Origin: Bacteroidales bacterium
GTDB lineage: Bacteria > Bacteroidota > Bacteroidia > Bacteroidales > Paludibacteraceae
NCBI GenBank assembly: GCA_015654525.1
Contig: JAATGT010000183.1
Span: forward strand, 1-64,000
DNA length: 64,000 nucleotides
Direction: 5' to 3'
In this document: piece by piece, positions 50,979 to 59,846 of the stretch
How positions within the stretch are numbered: the stretch's first letter is position 1
How the letters are laid out: the number at the start of each line of letters is the position of its first letter
Position numbers and translations under genes: made by a program
The notes under the pieces: model-generated
The model's input: only the letters and a program-made list of their open reading frames with translations
What the model was told of the DNA's origin: nothing
Databases searched by the model: none

Positions 50979-52529
50979 ATGCAACAATCGCAAAACACAA
51001 GTTCAGCTAAACCAGAACCTTCCATTGAAAAGGAAGAACCGGTTCAGCCTTTCGAGTCATTTATTCAAAACTTTAAGAATACGTTGAAAAGAGTATTCCA
51101 CGATGAAAATGACATTGACAAAATGGGGATAACCCGCGGCATTTGCCCCAAGGTATGGGGACAAATTATGGATTGTAATCCACTTTCGGTAGTGATTCCT
51201 ACCGAATATGGTGGCAGAGGAGGAGCTGTGCAGGATAGTCTGGAGCTTTTATCCGCCGCCTCTTACGAATCGTTGGCCTTATCTCTTACGCTGGGGATTA
51301 ACAGTGCTCTTTTTCTTCAACCTTTTGCCAAGTACGGGCAGGATTGCATGAAGCCAGAAGTGTTTAGTCGGTTTTTGAATAACCAAAACATGGGCGGACT
51401 CATGATTACAGAATTGGGATTCGGGAGTGATGCCCTGAACATGCAGACTTCGTATACCGATGAAGGCAATCATTATAATCTGAAAGGAACAAAACACTGG
51501 GCGGGATTAACCGGACAAGCAGATTACTGGTTGCTCTCGGCCAGAAAACAAACAGAGCAGGGCGGGCTTCAACGGGACATCGACTTCTTTGTATGCGACA
51601 ATACCCAACCGGATCAAAACATTGTGGTGGATGAATATTTCGAAAATCTGGGTCTCTACCAGATTCCTTACGGGCGTAATATTGTGGATGTAAAGATCCC
51701 AAAACTGCAAAAACTCATTCCTCATACCAACGGCATTCAACTTATGCTAGATCTGTTGCATCGTAGTCGCCTGCATTTTCCGGGTATGGGCATGGGATTT
51801 GTAAAGCGCATGCTCGATGAAGCCATTACGCATTGTCAGGGTCGTCTTATCGGAGGAAAACCTTTGTTTGTATACGATCAGGTTCAACAACATCTGGCAC
51901 GCCTGCAAGCTAACTTTACCATTCTTTCTGCTTTTTGCAAACATAGTGCAGGAGTAGCCGGTATTGAAAACGATTTAACCAGCTTAGGTCTCGAAGCCAA
52001 CATTATTAAAACCGTAACCACCGACCTCATGCAGGATTCGTCGCAGACTTTGCTTACCTTGGTGGGAGCTAAAGGGTATAAACTGAACCATATTGCCGGT
52101 CGCGGAACGGTAGATAGTCGTCCGTTCCAGATTTTTGAAGGATCTAACGACATTCTCTACGCTCAGATTGGCGAAGCCTTGGTAAAACTGATGAAAAATG
52201 CCAAACAGAACGGATTGTATCTGTATCTGGAAGGACACCGACTTACCGAACGCGCTGCTAAATACCTGAAAGAGTTGATTAATTTCGATATTGATATTCA
52301 AATGTCACAACGCAAGCTAGTAGAGATAGGACGCGTGATGAGTCGTATTGCTTCCATGGATTTAGTGATGAAGTTGGGCGACGCAGGCTTCCGTACCGAC
52401 CTGATTGATGGAGCAGTTTCCATTCTTCGTCAGGAAATCACGGCACTTCTCAGCTTTTTCTCAACCAATCAGACCACGTTGGTTGTGGCCGATTATCAGG
52501 CCGACAGTTCGTGGCGTAAATTTGTATAG
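50979..52529 (+). CDS. Acyl-CoA dehydrogenase-like flavoprotein
   Basis: The 516-residue protein has the acyl-CoA dehydrogenase fold. The N-terminal part has VVIPTEYGGRGGAVQDSL, the central region MITELGFGSDALNMQTSY and WAGLTGQADYWLLS, and the C-terminal flavin loop ends in FQIFEGSNDILYAQIGEALV with the EGxND motif in place of the usual EGTxE. The catalytic glutamate of typical short-chain enzymes is not obvious to me. It stands alone, without the usual etfAB or fadB neighbours. The substrate is unknown. Confidence 0.82.
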   Translation: MQQSQNTSSAKPEPSIEKEEPVQPFESFIQNFKNTLKRVFHDENDIDKMGITRGICPKVWGQIMDCNPLSVVIPTEYGGRGGAVQDSLELLSAASYESLALSLTLGINSALFLQPFAKYGQDCMKPEVFSRFLNNQNMGGLMITELGFGSDALNMQTSYTDEGNHYNLKGTKHWAGLTGQADYWLLSARKQTEQGGLQRDIDFFVCDNTQPDQNIVVDEYFENLGLYQIPYGRNIVDVKIPKLQKLIPHTNGIQLMLDLLHRSRLHFPGMGMGFVKRMLDEAITHCQGRLIGGKPLFVYDQVQQHLARLQANFTILSAFCKHSAGVAGIENDLTSLGLEANIIKTVTTDLMQDSSQTLLTLVGAKGYKLNHIAGRGTVDSRPFQIFEGSNDILYAQIGEALVKLMKNAKQNGLYLYLEGHRLTERAAKYLKELINFDIDIQMSQRKLVEIGRVMSRIASMDLVMKLGDAGFRTDLIDGAVSILRQEITALLSFFSTNQTTLVVADYQADSSWRKFV

Positions 52530-52563
52530 TCCGTTGAATTAATTTCGGAATAAACCAGAACTC

Positions 52564-52597
52564 ACAAACCCGCTTCCTGAAAATGGAGCGGGTTTGT
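52564..52597. terminator. Terminator after the acyl-CoA dehydrogenase-like gene
   Basis: ACAAACCCGCT..CC and GG.GCGGGTTTGT form a strong stem followed by TTTT. It lies between convergent genes and may serve both. Confidence 0.8.
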
Positions 52598-52633
52598 TTT
52601 ATTTTCACCTGATAGTTGTTCTTTTTCCTCCAT

Positions 52634-52861
52634 TCATTCTTCCAGTTCTTTCTGAATAATTTCCTGTATTTTTTCCAATTTCTCCAGCGGGGCACTGTTC
52701 ATCAGCTGAGTTACGTTGTTCAGGAAAGCCTCGTTGCGTTTCAGGGCATTCAATGAGTGCGTGGTGTTTGCCGCCATATCTTTGGATGGCACCCACTCCA
52801 GCAAATCGTTGGGTGTACAGTTGAGCGACAGACGACCCTGCTGCAAAGTAATCGTTTTCAC
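52634..52861 (-). CDS. Small hypothetical protein, start at GTG
   Basis: The 75-residue ORF begins with GTG at 52861, preceded by AAGGA. It has a beta-like start (KTITLQQGRLSLNC) and a helical C-terminus (LEKLEKIQEIIQKELEE). I do not recognise a family. It lies in an otherwise empty stretch between a hairpin and the terminator, so it may be a real small gene, but coding evidence is thin. Confidence 0.4.
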   Translation of the reverse strand: MKTITLQQGRLSLNCTPNDLLEWVPSKDMAANTTHSLNALKRNEAFLNNVTQLMNSAPLEKLEKIQEIIQKELEE

Positions 52862-52870
52862 TCCTTATCG

Positions 52871-52905
52871 AAAGGGCTTCATACGGTATGAAGCCTTTTC
52901 TTTTT
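52871..52905 (+). terminator. Hairpin with T-run
   Basis: AAAGGGCTTCATAC pairs with GTATGAAGCCTTTT and is followed by CTTTTT. In the plus direction it looks like a terminator, but no plus-strand gene ends before it. In the minus direction it lies in the leader of the small ORF. Confidence 0.5.
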
Positions 52906-52935
52906 AATCATTTACTACCTGTTAGCACTCGGGGG

Positions 52936-53084
52936 CGACTAAAACCCACTAATTAGTGGCATCAAGTCGCTAATTAGCGATAAAAGCTGCTCCGGAGCGA
53001 CTGCAACCTGCTAATTAGTGGCAACAAGTCGCTAATTAGCGACTAAAGGTTACTCCGGAGCGACAATGAACCACTAATTTTAAG
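52936..53084. repeat. Tandem 62-63-nt repeat made of three small palindromes
   Basis: Each unit starts with CGACT and holds a CTAATTAG palindrome (the perfect CCACTAATTAGTGG in unit 1), TCGCTAATTAGCGA and CTCCGGAG. Units begin at 52936, 52998 and 53061; the third is cut after CCACTAATT. It lies in the 363-base gap 52862-53224, which has no other gene. Confidence 0.75.
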
Positions 53085-53153
53085 GGTCTATTCAATAAAC
53101 TGTAAAATTCAAAGATAAGATTCAAAGATATGTTGCTTCCGAAGTATAGAAAA

Positions 53154-53194
53154 AAATAAACCATCGAATGAATTGCTCATCCGATGGTTTATTT
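53154..53194. terminator. Terminator of the S9 peptidase gene
   Basis: AAATAAACCATCG and CGATGGTTTATTT form a 13-bp stem with an inner ATGA/TCAT pairing, 31 bases past the stop codon in the minus direction. Confidence 0.8.
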
Positions 53195-53224
53195 ATGTTC
53201 TCCAAAATAATGGATAGTGTGGTT

Positions 53225-55639
53225 TTACTTCAGGTATTTTTCCAGAAACTGATCCTGTTCCCAAAGCAGATGCAGAATATTCTCGCGTGCCACATAGCTG
53301 TGTTGTTCTTTAGGCAGAATCACCATGCGAGCCGGTGCTCCAAGGCCTTTGAGTGCCTGAAAGTAACGCTCTGTTTGCAGGGTAAAGGTGCCGGGGTTGT
53401 TGTCGGCTTCGCCATGTACCAATAACAGCGGTGTTTTCATTTTATCGGCATTCTGAAACGGCGACATAGCATTGTATACCTCGGGTGCATCCCAGTAGTT
53501 GCGTTGTTCACTCTGAAAACCGAAAGGTGTGAGCGTACGGTTGTAAGCTCCGCTGCGTGCAATGCCGCAAGCAAAGAGCTTGGAATGAGTCAGCAGGTTG
53601 GCAGTCATAAAAGCACCATACGAGTGTCCGCCTACAGCCACCTTGGCACGATTTATATAGCCCAATGAATCCACAGCATCGATGGCTGCTTTGGCATTGG
53701 AAACCAATTGTTCGATAAAGTTATCGTTAGGTTCGGTTTTGCCTTCGCCGATAATGGGGAAAGCCGCATCGTCGAGCACGGCATAGCCACGGGATACCCA
53801 ATACACAAACGAACCGTAATACGGGTAGGTAAATTCGTTAGGATTGGCCGTACTTTGTCCGGCGCTGTTTTTATCTTTGTATTCGGCCGGGTAAGCCCAG
53901 ATGAGCAGCGGCAGTTTTTCGGTCTTTGCTTTGCGATTGTAACCTGCCGGCAAATACAGCGTGCCCGATAGTTCCACGCCATCGGCCCGGTGATATTTAA
54001 TCACCTCTTTGTACACATCTTTAATGCTTTCGAACGGATTAGGAAAATGGGTGACCTGCGTCAGAGCATCCTTTTTACGGAAATTGCGGAAGAAATAGTT
54101 GGGATATTCGTTTTTCGACTGAATACGTACCAATGCTTCTCCTTTTTTATAGTCCTCAATGTCGAAAATCTCTTCCACTTTGTCGGTGTAGGTCGACTGA
54201 TACAGTCGTTTTGTTTTCAAGGTAGTCAGGTTTAGTTCGTCTATAAACGGAAACTGTCCTTTTGGGGTGTGTCCGTCGCCAATAAGGAAAAGCGCATTGT
54301 CGGCAATAGCCAACACGTATTTTCCATATTCGTTTTTCCATGTTTCAAAATGTCCGGGATCGGAATATACATCCTGAAAGTTTCGGTCGGTAATCACCTT
54401 TGGGCTTTCGCCGGGCTTTGACGGATTGACGAGGTAAGTTTTCTCGTTGCGGGTGTCGTACCATTCATCCTGCACAATAGCTACCGATTCATTTCCCCAA
54501 ATAATATTCATAAACCGCTGAGGAAGATTAATCAGCAAGTCGGCATCCTGAGTAAACGGAGCTTTCCACAGGTAAATGGCATCGCGGTAGTCGGCTTTTG
54601 TTTGCGGATCGCCACCATCCAACGCTTCCACATAATACAGCGTAGCCGGTTCGTCGTAACGCCAGTTCATTTGTCGTTTCCCCTTACGTACAGCCATAAA
54701 ACCTTTGGGCAATACTTCCGAAAGCGGAACGTCGTTCACCGTTTTCACCACATTACCGTGCAAATCGTACACCGTGCTCACCTGTGGAAACTTATTGAGA
54801 GGAACTACATACGAGAAAGGTTTGTGCAGGATGGTGGTGAGTAGATATTTTCCGTCGGGCGAGAAGGATTCGCCGGCATACATAGCCCCTGCTTTAAACA
54901 AACTGGTCTTTCCGGCCAGATCCACCGTATATAATTCGGACGTAGCCAGCGTAACGAAGTTCGTTTCGTCGGTCGCGTTTTTCAACAAATCGGGATAAGT
55001 CCGGTTTTGTGATTTAGAGCCGTTGCTCACCGAAACTGTAGGTCCAAGAGGTAGTTCTTTTTTAGGGTCAATAAGAGCCGGACGATTGGCAGGAAGCAGC
55101 CGAACCAATAATTGTTTGCTATCCCGGTACCAGTTAAACGGACTGCCCAGGTTGGCATTGATCACCGGTTCCGTTAGTCGTATTGCCTGAGCCGAAGCCA
55201 TATCCAGCACCCAAAGTTCCACGCCACCTGCCACGGTATTGGTAAATGCAATTTTCGTTTCGTCGGGCGACCAGGCTATATAAGTGATGCGCGGGTTCAC
55301 CGGCAATCCTTTTACCTGAACCGCCTCTTTGGCTACCACTTTTCGTACTTTCAGGTTGTTGATGTAGCTGGCTGCCGAAGCAATATTGGTTACCGGATTA
55401 ATGCGTAAACCACCCATGCTCATCTCCTGCTGATTCAGGTCTTCCAGGTTTTTGTATGTGCTGCGATAAGTCAGCAACATATATTCTTTTTTCGTGTCGA
55501 TGGATACTTGCGGAGCGCGCTCGTAATCGGCAAGCTTCATAATGCTTGCAGGCGGAGTTTTGTAAGTCAGGTTTTCTTGTGCCATGTTATGTGTCAGTGC
55601 TAACAGAATAAATAAAAGAGATGAAGTAAGCTTTTTCAT
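53225..55639 (-). CDS. Exported S9 (prolyl oligopeptidase family) serine peptidase
   Basis: The 804-residue protein starts with a signal peptide (MKKLTSSLLFILLALTHNMAQ). An N-terminal beta-propeller region follows (WSPDETKIAFTNTVAGGVELWVLD, FSPDGKYLLTT). The alpha/beta-hydrolase domain from about 560 has the nucleophile in VGGHSYGAFMTANLL, the aspartate in LVHGEADNNPGT and the histidine in LPKEQHSYVAREN. Such enzymes cut short peptides in the periplasm. It is a single-gene unit with a CAAATGTA (TACATTTG on the minus strand) box at 55670-55677. Confidence 0.94.
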   Translation of the reverse strand: MKKLTSSLLFILLALTHNMAQENLTYKTPPASIMKLADYERAPQVSIDTKKEYMLLTYRSTYKNLEDLNQQEMSMGGLRINPVTNIASAASYINNLKVRKVVAKEAVQVKGLPVNPRITYIAWSPDETKIAFTNTVAGGVELWVLDMASAQAIRLTEPVINANLGSPFNWYRDSKQLLVRLLPANRPALIDPKKELPLGPTVSVSNGSKSQNRTYPDLLKNATDETNFVTLATSELYTVDLAGKTSLFKAGAMYAGESFSPDGKYLLTTILHKPFSYVVPLNKFPQVSTVYDLHGNVVKTVNDVPLSEVLPKGFMAVRKGKRQMNWRYDEPATLYYVEALDGGDPQTKADYRDAIYLWKAPFTQDADLLINLPQRFMNIIWGNESVAIVQDEWYDTRNEKTYLVNPSKPGESPKVITDRNFQDVYSDPGHFETWKNEYGKYVLAIADNALFLIGDGHTPKGQFPFIDELNLTTLKTKRLYQSTYTDKVEEIFDIEDYKKGEALVRIQSKNEYPNYFFRNFRKKDALTQVTHFPNPFESIKDVYKEVIKYHRADGVELSGTLYLPAGYNRKAKTEKLPLLIWAYPAEYKDKNSAGQSTANPNEFTYPYYGSFVYWVSRGYAVLDDAAFPIIGEGKTEPNDNFIEQLVSNAKAAIDAVDSLGYINRAKVAVGGHSYGAFMTANLLTHSKLFACGIARSGAYNRTLTPFGFQSEQRNYWDAPEVYNAMSPFQNADKMKTPLLLVHGEADNNPGTFTLQTERYFQALKGLGAPARMVILPKEQHSYVARENILHLLWEQDQFLEKYLK

Positions 55640-55921
55640 ATACTCCCGGTTTTTTAATTAAACAAGGTGCAAATGTAAGCCTTTCTTTTTATTTGCTTAT
55701 AAAACCAATGAAATTAAAATGTAATATCAAGCTAAACAAACAGGGGTCAATCGGGCAAATATTTCATTTACCCGGAGTATGTGGGCTTAAAACTTTGAAA
55801 ATATGGATATAAAGAAGACTTTGCCTGCATCCATTTTTATATGGTCACTCCTTTATGCCAGATTGAGCGAATATTAGACTTAGTCCCCTTCTTCTGAAGT
55901 CGGACTAATTTATATCAAAAA

Positions 55922-56050
55922 AATCAATATCCGGATTAAATACTGTTATATTTCAGCTTGCTGTTAGTCAAAAGTCTTTATTTCTTTCGCAGAACAAACT
56001 ATTTTTTCTAATTTTACGAACTTTAAGTTTTAAAATAGTTTGTATTTTTG
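55922..56050 (+). promoter_or_regulatory. Leader copy A, duplicated upstream of two exported-protein genes
   Basis: ACTGTTATATTTCAG.TT.. and TCAAAAGTCTT, CAAACTATTTTTTCTAATTTTACGAACTTTAA match copy B at 56562-56680 over roughly 110 bases. A TATTTTTG box follows at 56043-56050, 74 bases before the first ATG of the downstream gene. The rest of the gap 55640-56123 shows no gene. Confidence 0.6.
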
Positions 56051-56123
56051 CTTTGGTACTGTTATTGCTACTAAATTACCGTTTTAATTATCTAAAAGGT
56101 TACACATTTTTTACTCTATGCAT

Positions 56124-56474
56124 ATGAAGAAAACTTTTACTCTATTTTTACTTTTTATTTCACTTCTCGCGTCTGCACAAGCACCAACTGGAGGCCCGGC
56201 AGATGGTAAAAATTCAAAAATCGTTGGAGAAGTATCTCAAAACAATGACGATCAGAAATTCAATTTAATTTCATGGTCTGTAGTCCCTGAAGGAATCTGT
56301 GTTCGGAATGTTCCACTCAACTCCAGAATAAAAGTATTGGATCTGATTGGGAAACAAATTCTGGATATTCAGAATAGTTCCTCCGAAATCACATTAAACC
56401 TTCCTCACAAGGGAATTTACTTATTACAAATAAGACAAAGTCAAGAGCTTAAAACCTTCAAGGTACTATTCTAA
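56124..56474 (+). CDS. Minimal exported protein consisting of a signal peptide and a T9SS-type C-terminal domain
   Basis: I use the ATG at 56124 (MKKTFTLFLLFISLLASAQ, 116 residues). After the signal peptide comes a linker of about 30 residues. The C-terminal 75 residues (VRNVPLNSRIKVLDLIGKQILDIQNSSSEITLNLPHKGIYLLQIRQSQELKTFKVLF) look like the type A sorting domain of the type IX secretion system. There is no cargo domain, so the protein is either a remnant or a small secreted/surface protein. It is followed by a strong terminator. Confidence 0.75.
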   Translation: MKKTFTLFLLFISLLASAQAPTGGPADGKNSKIVGEVSQNNDDQKFNLISWSVVPEGICVRNVPLNSRIKVLDLIGKQILDIQNSSSEITLNLPHKGIYLLQIRQSQELKTFKVLF

Positions 56475-56518
56475 CCTCAGTGATTAGCATTGAAGTTCAG
56501 TTGAAATTTCTACTATTT

Positions 56519-56550
56519 AATCGACCCGATTCTAATGAATCGGGTCGATT
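56519..56550 (+). terminator. Terminator after the T9SS-tail gene
   Basis: A perfect 14-bp stem AATCGACCCGATTC with loop TAAT. The T-run after it is weak (TTGCATTT). Confidence 0.75.
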
Positions 56551-56561
56551 TGCATTTAAAG

Positions 56562-56680
56562 AATCAACATTTGGATAAAGAAACTGTTATATTTCAGTTC
56601 GTTGTTATTCAAAAGTCTTGATTTTATTCTTTGAATAAACTATTTTCTTTAATTTTACGGACTTTAAATTCAAAACAAAA
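56562..56680 (+). repeat. Leader copy B upstream of the carboxypeptidase-regulatory protein
   Basis: AACTGTTATATTTCAGTTCGTTGTTATTCAAAAGTCTTGATTTTATTC and ATTTTCTTTAATTTTACGGACTTTAAATT repeat copy A (55922-56035) with substitutions. It ends just before the next ATG at 56686. Confidence 0.65.
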
Positions 56681-56685
56681 ATAGT

Positions 56686-57993
56686 ATGAGCACTAAATCA
56701 CCGTTTTCAATTGACAGATTCCTGTCAGTTTGTTCTTTTGCTTTGCTCCTATTTCTGCTTCCAAATCAGGCAGCAGCAATAAATACTTATGAATCCACAC
56801 AAAAAGAGGACTCGGAAACTTTTACAGAATATAGAGGAAAAATCATCGACAAAAAAAATGGAAGTCCTCTAGCCTTTGCAGGCCTGATCGTTGTTGGAAC
56901 AAATATTTCTACAATATCTAATTCAGAGGGAGAGTTTTCACTCAAAATTTCAAAAGATATTCCGGAGCCGAAAATTACTGTCAGTTTTATCGGCTATAAA
57001 AATAAGCAAATAGCTTTGGCTGATTTAAAAAGTCAGAAATCACGTATTGAAATGGAGTCCTCTGCTGTGGAATTACCAGAACTCAATGTAATTTCAAAAA
57101 ATGCAGAAGTCCTGATTCAATCTGTATTGGAAAAAAGAGGTGAGAACTATTTTAATAAGCCAACCCTCATGACAGCTTTCTATCGCGAAACAATAAAAAA
57201 AGGAAGATCTTATGTTTCGCTTGCAGAAGCAGTAGTAGAGATTGATAAACAGTCATACACATCGAACAAATCGGATGCTGTGAAACTATATAAAGCTCGC
57301 AAAAAGGCAGACTACTCCAAACTAGATACACTGGCGTTTAAACTTCAGGGCGGCCCATTCAACTCATTGTATCTTGATATTATGAAGTATCCGGAATATA
57401 TATTCACCGAAGAGATGCTCTCTAATTATCAATTTACTTTCGATCATTCAACGCACATTGACAACAGATTAATTTACATTGTAGATTTTAAGCAACGCCC
57501 GAATAAAACCGACCCTCTTTACGCAGGTAAACTTTACATCGATGCGGGAAATCTGGCTTTAAAGAGTGCGGTATTTACGCTTAACCTATCTAACAAAGAA
57601 GAAGCAGCTCTGATGTTTATTAAAAAGAAACCTTTCAATGCCCGGGTTTATCCCACCGAAGCCAAATACAGAATAGACTACCTTGAGAAAGACGGCAGGT
57701 GGTATTATTCCTACAGCCGCATTGAACTTGGGTTAAAAATAAACTGGAAAAAAAGGCTGTTTAATACCAATTATTTTTCAACCGTTGAGATGGCCGTAAC
57801 CAATTGGGGAAAAGGAGCCGAAGATAAATCAACAGATTTTAAAGAAAAACTCAGACCATCGGTCATTATCAGCGACGAGGCATCCGGTTTTACAGACCAT
57901 CAGTTTTGGGGTGAATTTAATGTAATAGAGCCCGAAAAATCAATCGAGTCGGCCATAAAAAAAATACAGAAAAAACTGGAAAACAACAAATAA
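56686..57993 (+). CDS. Exported protein with carboxypeptidase-D regulatory-like domain
   Basis: The 435-residue protein starts with a signal peptide (SVCSFALLLFLLPNQAAA). A CarboxypepD_reg-like domain (YRGKIIDKKNGSPLAFAGLIVVGTNISTISNSEGEFSLKI) follows at about 48-125. A C-terminal region of unknown type has VEIDKQSYTSNKSDAVKLYKARKKADYSK and a later AKYRIDYLEKDGRWYYSYSRIEL pattern. Proteins of this type are exported and may act in surface-polymer or receptor functions, but I cannot name one. Its leader duplicates that of the preceding gene. Confidence 0.8.
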   Translation: MSTKSPFSIDRFLSVCSFALLLFLLPNQAAAINTYESTQKEDSETFTEYRGKIIDKKNGSPLAFAGLIVVGTNISTISNSEGEFSLKISKDIPEPKITVSFIGYKNKQIALADLKSQKSRIEMESSAVELPELNVISKNAEVLIQSVLEKRGENYFNKPTLMTAFYRETIKKGRSYVSLAEAVVEIDKQSYTSNKSDAVKLYKARKKADYSKLDTLAFKLQGGPFNSLYLDIMKYPEYIFTEEMLSNYQFTFDHSTHIDNRLIYIVDFKQRPNKTDPLYAGKLYIDAGNLALKSAVFTLNLSNKEEAALMFIKKKPFNARVYPTEAKYRIDYLEKDGRWYYSYSRIELGLKINWKKRLFNTNYFSTVEMAVTNWGKGAEDKSTDFKEKLRPSVIISDEASGFTDHQFWGEFNVIEPEKSIESAIKKIQKKLENNK

Positions 57994-58185
57994 ATATGAC
58001 TGCAATGGGACAGCTTTTCAATTTAAAAGAAAGTGTGAAACCTTTTTATTTTCAGTTCAACCAGCCTTCTTCTTTTGCCTAAATAAAGCCAATATACCTG
58101 TAATCTGAAACAAATGGCAGACCATTTACGTTATGGTTGTCTAATCTATTAAGTCAAAGAAGTATGTTCTAAAACACATTTTTTG

Positions 58186-58242
58186 TATCTTTGTAGCATT
58201 AATTCTCTTTGCAATTCATATTTAAACAGATAGCGTTTAAAT
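58186..58242 (+). promoter_or_regulatory. suf promoter box and downstream dyad
   Basis: TATCTTTG (58186-58193) matches the -7 box. A perfect dyad ATTTAAAC-AGATAGC-GTTTAAAT (58220-58242) lies in the untranslated leader, about 60 bases before sufB. It could bind a repressor or act as an RNA hairpin. The rest of the gap 57994-58300 shows no gene. Confidence 0.5.
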
Positions 58243-58300
58243 AATGGACTGCTGAGAAAGAATAAGAAACCAACGGTCAACGTAGTTAATAAAAAACATC

Positions 58301-59737
58301 ATGTCAACAGATATATTAGACCAGGTCACCCAGGGAGATTACAAATACGGCTTCACCACCGATATTGAAACCGATATTATTCCTATTGGACTCAGCGAAG
58401 AAGTAGTTCGCCTTATTTCGGCAAAGAAAAACGAGCCGGAATGGATGTTAGAGTTTCGCTTAAAAGCTTATCGGCACTGGCTCACCATGGAGATGCCAAC
58501 CTGGGCACACCTTACAGTCCCGAATATTGATTATCAAAGTATAGCATATTATGCTGCTCCTCGGAAAAATGCACCGAAAAGCTTGGACGAAGTGGATCCT
58601 GAATTGCTTAAAACATTCGAGAAGCTGGGCATTCCACTTCAGGAACGAATGGCTTTATCGGGAATAGCGGTAGATGCAGTTATGGATAGCGTCTCAGTAA
58701 AAACGACTTTCAAAGAAAGTTTATCAGAACTGGGTATCATCTTTTGTTCATTCAGCGAAGCGGTGGAACATCACCCCGATTTGGTACAGAAATACATGAG
58801 CTCAGTAGTTCCATATACCGACAACTTTTTTGCCACATTAAACTGCGCCGTATTTTCGGATGGTTCATTTGTGTACATTCCCAAGGGCGTTCGTTGTCCT
58901 ATGGAACTTTCGACTTATTTCCGCATCAACGCGATGAATACCGGTCAGTTTGAACGGACTTTAATTGTAGCCGACGAAGATAGTTACGTTTCATATCTCG
59001 AAGGTTGTACAGCACCTATGCGCGACGAGAATCAACTGCATGCAGCCATTGTGGAAATTGTGGCCATGAAAAATGCCGAAGTGAAGTACTCTACGGTACA
59101 AAACTGGTATCCGGGCGATAAAGAAGGTAAAGGTGGAATCTATAACTTTGTAACGAAACGGGGTATTTGCAAGGGTGATAACTCGAAGATTTCGTGGACT
59201 CAGGTAGAAACCGGCTCAGCCATAACATGGAAATACCCAAGTTGTATTTTGTTAGGTGATAATTCATCGGCCGAATTTTATTCGGTGGCTGTAACCAATC
59301 ATCACCAACAAGCCGACACCGGAACAAAGATGCTCCACATTGGAAAAAACACCAGTAGCCATATTCTTTCCAAAGGAATTTCAGCAGGAAAGAGCCAAAA
59401 CAGCTATCGTGGATTAGTGAAAGTGAATCCGGCAGCTGAAAATGCCCGGAACTTTTCGCAATGCGACAGCTTATTGCTCGGCGACAAGTGTGGTGCACAT
59501 ACCTTTCCATATATGGAGGTAAATAATGATACAGCCATTGTGGAACACGAAGCTACCACATCAAAAATAAACGAAGATCAGATATTTTATTGCAATCAGC
59601 GCGGTATTTCTACTGAAGATGCTGTGGGTTTAATTGTAAATGGTTATGCCAAAGAAGTATTGAACAAACTTCCCATGGAGTTTGCTGTGGAAGCACAAAA
59701 ACTGCTGCAAATAACACTGGAAGGTTCGGTAGGGTAA
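58301..59737 (+). CDS. sufB: Fe-S cluster scaffold protein SufB
   Basis: SufB with SufC and SufD builds iron-sulfur clusters in the cytoplasm. The 478-residue length is normal, and the protein has [98 protein letters not shown] and [13 protein letters not shown], with the cysteine and histidine sites of the family. It is the first of three suf genes. The start is preceded by a typical leader. Confidence 0.97.
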   Translation: MSTDILDQVTQGDYKYGFTTDIETDIIPIGLSEEVVRLISAKKNEPEWMLEFRLKAYRHWLTMEMPTWAHLTVPNIDYQSIAYYAAPRKNAPKSLDEVDPELLKTFEKLGIPLQERMALSGIAVDAVMDSVSVKTTFKESLSELGIIFCSFSEAVEHHPDLVQKYMSSVVPYTDNFFATLNCAVFSDGSFVYIPKGVRCPMELSTYFRINAMNTGQFERTLIVADEDSYVSYLEGCTAPMRDENQLHAAIVEIVAMKNAEVKYSTVQNWYPGDKEGKGGIYNFVTKRGICKGDNSKISWTQVETGSAITWKYPSCILLGDNSSAEFYSVAVTNHHQQADTGTKMLHIGKNTSSHILSKGISAGKSQNSYRGLVKVNPAAENARNFSQCDSLLLGDKCGAHTFPYMEVNNDTAIVEHEATTSKINEDQIFYCNQRGISTEDAVGLIVNGYAKEVLNKLPMEFAVEAQKLLQITLEGSVG

Positions 59738-59740
59738 AAG

Positions 59741-59815
59741 TTATTAGCCTGACGGCGATATTTGCCTTGCGATATTTACTCCCTCCGGTCGCGATATTAA
59801 TTGTTTGCCGACAGA
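59741..59815 (-). repeat. AATATCGC-type repeat between sufB and sufC
   Basis: In reverse complement it reads AATTAATATCGCGACCGGAGGGAGTAAATATCGCAAGGCAAATATCGCCGTCAGGCTAATAAC, sharing words with 24933-25035 and 25925-25995. Confidence 0.65.
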
Positions 59816-59846
59816 AACTTTAGATAAAAGACATTAGACAAAACAT

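Noticed and set aside
50979-52529. Assignment to a specific acyl-CoA dehydrogenase step
   Set aside because: The EGxND loop and missing clear catalytic glutamate make a specific substrate call unsafe.
52936-53084. CRISPR or tRNA-like cluster
   Set aside because: Only 2.4 units are present, and the palindromes differ from CRISPR repeats. No cloverleaf can be drawn.
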